Origin: Parabacteroides hominis
GTDB lineage: Bacteria > Bacteroidota > Bacteroidia > Bacteroidales > Tannerellaceae
Assembly: GCF_014287585.1 (NCBI RefSeq)
Contig: NZ_JACOOJ010000050.1
Span: 1-25,929 of the forward strand
Direction of reading: 5' to 3'
DNA: 25,929 nt
The position numbers were made by a program, and so were the translations under genes. Below the pieces are notes generated by a model. It was not told the DNA's origin and made no database searches. It was given only the letters and a program-made list of their open reading frames with translations. Positions 15,247-22,669 of the stretch are shown here, piece by piece. How positions within the stretch are numbered: position 1 is the stretch's first letter; each line of letters begins with the position of its first letter.

Positions 15247-18200
15247 TTAAAATGTAAGGTTTAAACCAAATGTTGTTAATCGCATAGTCGGATATTTCGT
15301 GCCCGACACCTCAGGGTCCAATCCCTTATATCCCGTAAAGGTCAGAGCATTGTCGATGCTGACATATAAACGGAAGTTATCGATCAGGAGTTTTTGCGAG
15401 AGATGTTTCGGAACCGTATATCCCAACTGGACGTTTTTCACCCTCAGGTAAGACTTGTCCTGTACCCAGAAGTCACTTGCCACCCGGTTGCGTCCGTCAG
15501 TATAGTTCAACAGGCGCGGATAAGTGGCATCCGTACGGCCCGGATACCAACGTCCGTCTGCAATGGTCTTGTTGATTTGGTTACCCCGGCGCACTTGCGG
15601 CCAATAGCTGGCGCCATCCAATCCGCTCCAGTACGTTTTCAATCCGGTAGCACCTTGCAGGATACAACTGAAATCCCAGCCTTTCCAGTTGGCGCCGAAA
15701 TTAAATCCGAAAGTGAATGTCGGGTTGGTACCATTACCGACTTTGATCTTATCGTTGTCAGTGATACATCCGTCCCCATCGATATCCTTATATAAGAAAT
15801 CTCCGTATTCCGGCTTCTTGTATTGCTTGAAGGCATCCGGATTATTCGCTTCCATAGCTTCCACTATCGCCATATCTTCTTCCGTCTGGATGATCCGGTC
15901 TACCGAAAGCACATACTGGACATTGATCGGTTCACCTTCCAGGATCATGTTGGTTCCGTTCAAAGACATTTCGTCACCTTTGAACTTCGTCACTTTATTT
16001 TTGACAAATGAGAAATTACCTCCGACAAAATAGTTGACAGAACCGACTTTGTCGTTCCAGTTCAAGCTCAACTCGACACCCTGATTGCGGACTTCAGCCG
16101 CATTGGATTTAGGAACGGTAGCATTACCATGTACCAATGGCGCCGGCAGTTCGATTAAAATTCCTTTGGTGTTTTTGACGAAAGCATCGACGGTTCCGCT
16201 CAATTTAGAGAACAGGGCAAAGTCCACACCAAAATTCGTGACATAAGAGGTTTCCCAAGTCAATGCCGCATTCGAAAGAGCGCGTTGCGCCATACCGATC
16301 TGCAAGGCGTCGTTCAAGACATAATTAGAGGCCTGGTAATACAACTGATAGTCATAGTTGCCCACGGCATTGTTTCCCAACGAACCATACGAAGCACGAA
16401 ACTTCAACTGGTTAAGCCATGAGATATCTTTCATGAAGGCTTCCTGTTCCATACGCCAGCCCAAAGAGAAAGAGGGGAAATAGCCCCAACGATATTTTTG
16501 GGCAAAACGGGAAGAGGCATCGGCGCGGAGATTGGCTTCCAATAAGTATTTCTCGTCCCAGTTCAAATTGACCCGGCCGAAGAATGAACGCATGGACCAA
16601 TTGGAGTAAGTACCCGTCGCCGTCGCATTGGCAGTGGCGGCATTCAACTCCGTCAATTCCGAAGAGGTCAACTTCTCCTTGGAGGCCTCAAACCAGTTGT
16701 TACGATAGGCTTCCTGGCTGGCGCCGACCGTTGCCTGGATGTTCAACCGGTCGATGTCGGTTTCATATCTGACCAACCCGTCCATATTGTTGCGGACAGT
16801 CTTGTTGTTGCGGTTAATAACCTTCGAAACTCCGGTTCCGGCAATCTGCAACGTATTGTCATACAAATTCCACAGATCATGAAAAACCGGTTGCTGGTAC
16901 AGGAACTGGTCGGAAAAAGCATAAGTCCAAGATCCTTCGATCGTCAGCCCTTTCAACGGCCTCAACTGGGCATAAAAACGAGAAACGATGTTATTGGTCG
17001 TGCGATTTCCTTTTACGTCGTTCAACATCTTCAAGACATTGTTGGAGCTACTCTGCGGGTCGTCTTCCGGATTGTTTACACCTCCATACCGGCCATCAGG
17101 CGCCTGGTAGCAGATACCCGGCGTAGTAGCTTGCATATAGGTATAGAAATTGTCATTCGATTCGGTCTTCAACAAACCCAACTCCTCTTTTCCACGCGTC
17201 CCGTAAGCATTGACACCTATGGTAAACCAATCTTTTACTTCCGCATCCAGATTGACACGGGCGCTGTAACGTTCGTACCCGGAATTTTCCATAATACCGG
17301 GATTTTTCATGTAATTGCCGGATATATAATAGTGAATCTTGTCAGACCCTCCGTTGATATTGATCGTATGGTTCTGCATCCATCCGGTCTGGAACAGAGC
17401 GTCCTGCCAGTCAGAGTTCGGATATTTGACAGGATCACTGTCACCGGCAGCCCGCCACTCGTCGATTTTCCCCTGGCTGAAGATAGCGGGGAGGTCGCTG
17501 TTGAGCTGCCCTTCGTTATACAATTCCATATAATCGGCATAATTGGAGACCAAATCGATATGGTTCGCCACTTTCTGCATCGTGACATAACCGTTATAAG
17601 AGATTTTCGCCTCACCTGATTTTCCTTTGCGGGTAGTGATCAGAATGACACCGTTTGCCGCACGGGAGCCGTAGATGGCAGAAGAAGCGGCATCCTTCAA
17701 TACCGAAATACTTTCTACGTCTTGCGGGTTGATATTATTCATGCTGGCTTCCACCCCGTCGATGATTACCAACGGATTGGAATCGTTTAGCGTACCCTGC
17801 CCGCGTACACGGATCGTCGCCCCGTCGTTACCGGGACGTCCGCCATTACCGGCTGTTACGGAAACACCGGGGGCCATACCGGCAAGTCCGGCGGAGAGTG
17901 AAGTGATCGGACGGCTGTCGACCATCTTGCTCATATCGACAGAAGCGACCGCGCCGGTCATATTCACCTTCTTTTGCGTACCATATCCCACAACTACCAC
18001 TTCATCCAAAGCTTGTGAATCTTCTTTCAGCAGGACCGTGAAAGAGGTCTTTCCGTTCACCGGAATCGCCTGGTCTATATAACCGATATAAGAAACGGTC
18101 AATACGGCATTCGAAGATACCTGCAAAGAGAAACGACCTTCCATATCCGTAACTGTCCCGTTCGTGGTCCCTTTTTCCACTACGTTGGCGCCGACTACCG

Positions 18201-18393
18201 GGCCGAGTGCATCTTTTACAGTTCCCGTGATCGTGACTTTCGATTGCTGGAATAATGTCACAGCGTGTTTTTCCGTCACTTCCTCCCCGGCACTAACCGG
18301 ATTGGCCTGGGTAACTCCTGTCGACAAGAATAGTGTGGCCATTCCTGCAAACATCGTTTTCCTAAAGAAAGGAATGTTTAAATCATTCATCAT
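15247..18393 (-). CDS. susC: SusC/RagA family TonB-linked outer-membrane transporter
   Basis: A 1048-residue TonB-dependent transporter that imports the oligosaccharide captured by SusD. After a signal region (to about residue 30, LSTGVTQA) comes a carboxypeptidase-D-like domain (about 52-125, ITGTVKDALGPVVGANVVEK). Then come the SusC signature DEVVVVGYGTQKK (130-142, TonB-box region) and the plug with IRVRGQGTLNDSNPLVIIDG and SISVLKDAASSAIYGSRAANG. The rest is a 22-strand-type barrel ending in MRLTTFGLNLTF. There is no N-terminal STN domain, so signalling is expected to run through the hybrid regulator rather than an anti-sigma factor. Two in-frame ATGs (18393, 18390) are equivalent. It is the first gene behind the regulator and is separated from it by 163 bases holding a terminator and a -7 element. 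Confidence 0.97.
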   Translation of the reverse strand: MMNDLNIPFFRKTMFAGMATLFLSTGVTQANPVSAGEEVTEKHAVTLFQQSKVTITGTVKDALGPVVGANVVEKGTTNGTVTDMEGRFSLQVSSNAVLTVSYIGYIDQAIPVNGKTSFTVLLKEDSQALDEVVVVGYGTQKKVNMTGAVASVDMSKMVDSRPITSLSAGLAGMAPGVSVTAGNGGRPGNDGATIRVRGQGTLNDSNPLVIIDGVEASMNNINPQDVESISVLKDAASSAIYGSRAANGVILITTRKGKSGEAKISYNGYVTMQKVANHIDLVSNYADYMELYNEGQLNSDLPAIFSQGKIDEWRAAGDSDPVKYPNSDWQDALFQTGWMQNHTININGGSDKIHYYISGNYMKNPGIMENSGYERYSARVNLDAEVKDWFTIGVNAYGTRGKEELGLLKTESNDNFYTYMQATTPGICYQAPDGRYGGVNNPEDDPQSSSNNVLKMLNDVKGNRTTNNIVSRFYAQLRPLKGLTIEGSWTYAFSDQFLYQQPVFHDLWNLYDNTLQIAGTGVSKVINRNNKTVRNNMDGLVRYETDIDRLNIQATVGASQEAYRNNWFEASKEKLTSSELTELNAATANATATGTYSNWSMRSFFGRVNLNWDEKYLLEANLRADASSRFAQKYRWGYFPSFSLGWRMEQEAFMKDISWLNQLKFRASYGSLGNNAVGNYDYQLYYQASNYVLNDALQIGMAQRALSNAALTWETSYVTNFGVDFALFSKLSGTVDAFVKNTKGILIELPAPLVHGNATVPKSNAAEVRNQGVELSLNWNDKVGSVNYFVGGNFSFVKNKVTKFKGDEMSLNGTNMILEGEPINVQYVLSVDRIIQTEEDMAIVEAMEANNPDAFKQYKKPEYGDFLYKDIDGDGCITDNDKIKVGNGTNPTFTFGFNFGANWKGWDFSCILQGATGLKTYWSGLDGASYWPQVRRGNQINKTIADGRWYPGRTDATYPRLLNYTDGRNRVASDFWVQDKSYLRVKNVQLGYTVPKHLSQKLLIDNFRLYVSIDNALTFTGYKGLDPEVSGTKYPTMRLTTFGLNLTF

Positions 18394-18437
18394 GAATAGG
18401 TAGATTTAGATTAATAAATTTTGATAAACTCTGGGGG

Positions 18438-18445
18438 CAAATGTA
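18438..18445 (-). promoter_or_regulatory. -7 element of the susC operon promoter
   Basis: TACATTTG on the minus strand is a perfect Bacteroides -7 element and leaves a leader of about 40 bases before susC. The only nearby TTTG (18475-18472) is 26 bases away, too far for a standard -33. A poor -33 fits a promoter that needs an activator, here presumably the hybrid regulator. Confidence 0.48.
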
Positions 18446-18454
18446 GCCGGGCAT

Positions 18455-18485
18455 AAAAAAACGGATCTATACAAAGCGTCCGTTT
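18455..18485 (-). terminator. Rho-independent terminator of the hybrid regulator gene
   Basis: Read on the minus strand, AAACGGA (18485-18479), a 13-base loop and TCCGTTT (18465-18459) form a perfect 7-bp stem running straight into a run of seven T (18461-18455). It lies about 70 bases past the regulator stop and ends only about 10 bases before the susC -7 element, separating the two transcription units. Confidence 0.68.
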
Positions 18486-18502
18486 CTTATATACACACAG
18501 TC

Positions 18503-18525
18503 CAAATAGAAGATTTAACTATTTG
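18503..18525 (-). repeat. Perfect inverted repeat upstream of susC (candidate operator)
   Basis: CAAATAG (18503-18509), 9 bases, CTATTTG (18519-18525). It sits between the regulator stop and its terminator, centred about 80 bases before the predicted susC transcription start, where activator sites of hybrid regulators are expected. No T-run follows it, so it is not a second terminator. The binding protein is inferred only. Confidence 0.42.
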
Positions 18526-18556
18526 AATATAAACGATTAGCTGTTCTATGTAGTTT

Positions 18557-21500
18557 TTACTGCTCTTTTTTCCTGAATTGAGCGGGCGATACTCCGAACT
18601 TCGCTTTAAAGCATCGGCTGAAATATACAGTCGAGGCAAATCCTAACCGGTCCGATATTTCATTCACCAGCAAATCCGGTCGTTCCTGCAACAGGGTTGC
18701 CGCACGGTTGATGCGTTGGTTTTGTATAAATTCGCTGGGAGTCATTCCGGTCAGGTTCTTGACTTTTGTAAAGAACGAACTACGTCCCATATTCAACTCG
18801 CGGGCAAGAACATTGACATCAAAGTCCGGCTCCCCCATCCGCCGATCGACGATCTCCACAATCCGGTTCAAAAGCTGCTGGTCCAAAGAAGTCGTAGCCA
18901 GCAACTGCACATCGAAGTCAACCTGTTTTGTCAACCGGGACTTCAACAACAAACGGTTCCGGATCAGATTATTGCAGCGCATCAACAATACTTTTGCATG
19001 GAAAGGCTTGCTGATATAATCATCCGCTCCCTGTTGAAGCCCCTCTATGTTATATTCGACAGAATCGAGAGCCGTCAGCAAAACGACCGGAATATGGCAT
19101 AAATCGATATTATTCTTGATTTTCATGCACATCTCCATGCCACTCATCAAGGGCATCATGACATCGCTGACAACCAGATCCGGCTTTTCCTCATTCGCCT
19201 TCCGCAAGCCTTCTTCCCCATTCCGGGCTAATATAACCTGATAGAAAGGGGCAAAAAGCGTATTCAATATCTGTAGCAATTCTTCATTGTCCTCGACAAT
19301 CAGGACTTTATAAGAGCCAGCCTTCAAACCGGGGAAGGCTTTATCCATTTCTTCATATTCTTCGGGGGAAATGGAATCCGGCAAAGATTCTCCCTTAATC
19401 ATCGGTTCGTCCGGGCTTTCCAGAAGAACCGCATTCTTATCATTTTCAAAATGGACCTTTCCCTTCAATAACGTGACTGTAAATATCGTTCCATAGCCGA
19501 CCTGGCTCTGCACCGCGATATCCCCATGATGAAGATGAATGATATTCTTGCTTAAAGCCAGTCCGAGCCCTGTACCGGGATTGGCTCCCGCGACCTGTTT
19601 CCCGTTTTCGGCCTGATAGAAGCGGTCAAAGATATGCGATACGTCATCTGCCGAAAGCCCGATACCCGTATCGATCACTTTTATACGGACCTCATTTTCA
19701 TCCGAGGACACATGCAATTCTATCGTACCTCCCGGCTTCGTATATTTGAAAGCGTTCGACAAAAGATTGTAAAACACTTTCTGCAACTGATTGGAATCAA
19801 ACCATAACAACAGATTCTCCTCTGCATTCTGAAAATTAAATGTAATGGATTGTTGGGCCGCTAACTCACAATAGGAAAGATAAATATCTTTCAGAAACGG
19901 AATCAGGTTCTGTTCGCAAACATGCAACGAGACATAATTTTGCTCTAACTTCCGGAATTCCAACAGCTCGGAAATCATATTCCTCATCCGGTTTGCATTC
20001 TTGCTGATCTTAATAATCCGGTTATACAAGGTCGGAGGAAGGGAAGAACTCTGAAAAAGCATATCTATCTGGCTGATAATAAGAGTCAGAGGCGTCCGGA
20101 ACTCATGGCTGATGTTGGTAAAGAAACGTAGTTTCGCCTGGTTCAACTCTTCGTTACGCTCTTTCTCTTCCCGTTCCTTTTCAAGGGACAACGCCAGTTT
20201 ACGCCGGGCATTCAGAATCCGTGCAGTCAGATAAGTGATCGTAAAGACAGTCAGGACATACAGTGCCCACGCCCAACCCGTTTTATACCAGGGTTGGGCG
20301 ATCTGGATATCCAGAGATATTTCACGGCGGTTCATCAAATGCTGGGACAGATTCTTTTCACGAACCAGCAATGTATATTTGCCGGGATCCAGGTTCGTAT
20401 AATAAATACTGGAAGAAGAGGTGGAAACCCAATCATGATCAAAACCGACTAACCGGTATTGATATTCATTATTCTTTTGGATATCGATATAATTGGTGGT
20501 AGCGAAGTTTATAATCAGATTGTTTTGCTTGTAGTTCAGCCGGATCGATTTGCTGAAAGGAAAAGCCTCCTTCAGTATGCCTCCCGAAACGGCTCCCGGA
20601 TAGATTCTCTTATTATGAATATATAGCTCTGAAAAATATAAGGAGTAATTCTTTTCCGTCTTATCGAGGTCCTCCCGGTAAAAAGAGGTCAGTCCGTCAT
20701 TCCCTCCGACAAAGAGTTCATTATTCCGGCAGACCAGAATACCGCAGCCATCCGCAATGGAAGTGATCGGCAAATTCGCCCCTAACGTCGCAAACCGGGT
20801 ACTTCCGCTGAAAGGATTCAGGAAAGTGACTCCCTTATCACTGGTCACCAGCAACTCTTCCGAATTGGTCTCTGCGACATTGTAACAATAATTGCTCAAT
20901 AGATGTCCGCTTTCCTGCGAATAATGGATAAAGGAATCGGTCTGTTTGTCATACCGGTACAGGCCGCCTCCCAAAACCACGAAATAGATATCCCCGTCGC
21001 GGGTAGTCATGATCCGTTTAGGTTCGAAGTGGATGCCATAGCTGGGCAAAGCATAATGTTTCTGGTTATCCGGATGGGCCAGCTCTATCCTGTATAGAGA
21101 AGTCCCGATCAAAATCCATAAGTTTTCTTCCCTGTCGATCGTAAAGCTCTGGGCGTTTCTGCATAGCCATTGGAACCGGTCCGTATCGAGATCCATAACA
21201 AAAGTTCCGTTCATCGCGCTTACATACAACTTATCGTTATGAATCATCATGTGGAAGATGATGCCGTCCGGCTTTATGTCTCCTTCCCTGTAATCATCCA
21301 GGTAGTTATGAAAAATACCGGTTTTTATATCGTAGCGGGTAAGTCCTCCGTGATGCGTGCCGATATACAAACGGTTCCGCTTCCCGTCATATGCAATGCA
21401 TTTCAGGTTATTCTGCAATACGGAATTACGGTGACCGGCAGTGAAATATTTAAAGGTTCGTGTCTTACGATCCATGAAGTTCAATCCGCCCCCTTCGGTA

Positions 21501-22558
21501 CAAATCCAGATGTTCCCTTCTTTATCTTCCGCCAGATTCCCGACAAACGAATAGTTCAGGCATTCCTTTCGCAAAGGGTTATCCGTATAATGGGCGAATA
21601 TTTCCCTTTCCGCATTAAAATAGTTCACACCTCCATAATAAGTGCCTACCCATATCGTTTCCTGAGCATCTATATAAACAGAGAAAACAGAAGAGTGTGA
21701 CAGGCTACCCGGCAAATGATCCTGTTGATATACTGTAAACTGGTTCGTGTAGGGGTTATATTTATGCAGCCCCATAAAAGTACCGAACCAGATATTCCCA
21801 AACCGGTCTTCGGCAAAGCTCCGTATTTGGCTGTTTTCTATATGGAAAGGTGCGGGATTACTCTCCGAATACCAAGTGATCAGCTCATCTTGCGTGATCC
21901 TGTACAAGCCACCGGTACGGCAACCGGCCCATATCTCGCCCGTAGAACTTTCAAATAAGCGGTAAAACTCAGGCCCTTCAATCAGACAACGGACTTTTTT
22001 ATCCTCCTCGATCACATACAGGCCTTCATAAGTTCCGATCCAAATCTTCTTCTCCGAAATCAGCAGGCTGGATATATCGGGGGTGTTTGTCTTCGCATAA
22101 AGTTGCAGACTATCCCTTTTTTCATCATACCGGCAGATCATATCGTCATACCCCGTCCATATGTCACCATTTGCCGAGGTAACCGTTTTCGCCTTACAAC
22201 CGCCGACAACACAAAATTTCTCTTCCCGTATATCATACCTCACCAACGAGTCGCAGGTCCTAAAGAAAATATCCCCTTGCCTGTTTCCGGTGAGATGGTC
22301 GCATTCATGTCCGAGCAAAACATTTATGGAACTTTCCGGGTCCAGGTTCTCCCAGCCTTTATACACCCGCATCCGTTCTCCGTCATAGATACTGACACCT
22401 TCGCGCGTACCGAACCACATGCGTCCCAAACAGTCCTGATAAATCGACATAACAGAGACCTGCGACAAACCGTCACTCATGCCAAGGTGTTTAAAATAAA
22501 CCGGATAGACCACTTGGTGTATGAATACAAAACACAACAACAGTAGCAGCTTTTTCAT
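18557..22558 (-). CDS. Hybrid two-component system sensor kinase/response regulator
   Basis: A 1333-residue one-piece sensor and transcription activator of polysaccharide utilization. The signal sequence is followed by the repeat start FKHLGMSDGLSQ (22-33). About 14 propeller repeats of the reg_prop type follow (for example DRFGNIWFGT at 251-260 and DKEGNIWICTEGGG at 345-358), reaching about 635. Then come a Y_Y_Y domain (about 690-755, EYQYRLVGFDHDW) and one transmembrane segment (about 761-780). The histidine kinase has phospho-acceptor His818 in NISHEFRTPL, N-box NLLSNAFKY, DTGIG (963-967) and GTGLGL (995-1000). The receiver (about 1083-1200) has Asp1089/Asp1090, phospho-acceptor Asp1132 (SDVMMP), Thr1162 and Lys1184. 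An AraC-type HTH domain (about 1235-1330) ends the protein. All catalytic residues are intact. By analogy with characterised homologues, the propellers bind an oligosaccharide in the periplasm and the AraC domain activates susC and the genes behind it. Confidence 0.97.
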   Translation of the reverse strand: MKKLLLLLCFVFIHQVVYPVYFKHLGMSDGLSQVSVMSIYQDCLGRMWFGTREGVSIYDGERMRVYKGWENLDPESSINVLLGHECDHLTGNRQGDIFFRTCDSLVRYDIREEKFCVVGGCKAKTVTSANGDIWTGYDDMICRYDEKRDSLQLYAKTNTPDISSLLISEKKIWIGTYEGLYVIEEDKKVRCLIEGPEFYRLFESSTGEIWAGCRTGGLYRITQDELITWYSESNPAPFHIENSQIRSFAEDRFGNIWFGTFMGLHKYNPYTNQFTVYQQDHLPGSLSHSSVFSVYIDAQETIWVGTYYGGVNYFNAEREIFAHYTDNPLRKECLNYSFVGNLAEDKEGNIWICTEGGGLNFMDRKTRTFKYFTAGHRNSVLQNNLKCIAYDGKRNRLYIGTHHGGLTRYDIKTGIFHNYLDDYREGDIKPDGIIFHMMIHNDKLYVSAMNGTFVMDLDTDRFQWLCRNAQSFTIDREENLWILIGTSLYRIELAHPDNQKHYALPSYGIHFEPKRIMTTRDGDIYFVVLGGGLYRYDKQTDSFIHYSQESGHLLSNYCYNVAETNSEELLVTSDKGVTFLNPFSGSTRFATLGANLPITSIADGCGILVCRNNELFVGGNDGLTSFYREDLDKTEKNYSLYFSELYIHNKRIYPGAVSGGILKEAFPFSKSIRLNYKQNNLIINFATTNYIDIQKNNEYQYRLVGFDHDWVSTSSSSIYYTNLDPGKYTLLVREKNLSQHLMNRREISLDIQIAQPWYKTGWAWALYVLTVFTITYLTARILNARRKLALSLEKEREEKERNEELNQAKLRFFTNISHEFRTPLTLIISQIDMLFQSSSLPPTLYNRIIKISKNANRMRNMISELLEFRKLEQNYVSLHVCEQNLIPFLKDIYLSYCELAAQQSITFNFQNAEENLLLWFDSNQLQKVFYNLLSNAFKYTKPGGTIELHVSSDENEVRIKVIDTGIGLSADDVSHIFDRFYQAENGKQVAGANPGTGLGLALSKNIIHLHHGDIAVQSQVGYGTIFTVTLLKGKVHFENDKNAVLLESPDEPMIKGESLPDSISPEEYEEMDKAFPGLKAGSYKVLIVEDNEELLQILNTLFAPFYQVILARNGEEGLRKANEEKPDLVVSDVMMPLMSGMEMCMKIKNNIDLCHIPVVLLTALDSVEYNIEGLQQGADDYISKPFHAKVLLMRCNNLIRNRLLLKSRLTKQVDFDVQLLATTSLDQQLLNRIVEIVDRRMGEPDFDVNVLARELNMGRSSFFTKVKNLTGMTPSEFIQNQRINRAATLLQERPDLLVNEISDRLGFASTVYFSRCFKAKFGVSPAQFRKKEQ

Positions 22559-22604
22559 ATCTTATTTACACAAACTGATAAAATAGTTTTCTCGTTCCTC
22601 AACA

Positions 22605-22612
22605 CAAAGATA
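22605..22612 (-). promoter_or_regulatory. -7 element of the hybrid regulator gene
   Basis: TATCTTTG on the minus strand matches TAnnTTTG exactly and gives a leader of about 40 bases before the ATG at 22558. No TTTG stands at the usual -33 distance; that place is taken by a palindrome. Confidence 0.5.
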
Positions 22613-22621
22613 ACGATATTT

Positions 22622-22635
22622 ATATGATATCATAT
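22622..22635 (-). repeat. Perfect 14-bp palindrome in the hybrid regulator promoter
   Basis: ATATGATATCATAT is fully self-complementary and lies 9 bases upstream of the -7 element, overlapping the spacer and -33 region. Its position is right for a repressor or autoregulatory site. It is AT-rich, so chance cannot be excluded. Confidence 0.45.
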
Positions 22636-22669
22636 TCAGGTGAGCAAAATACTATCTTTACATCTTTTC

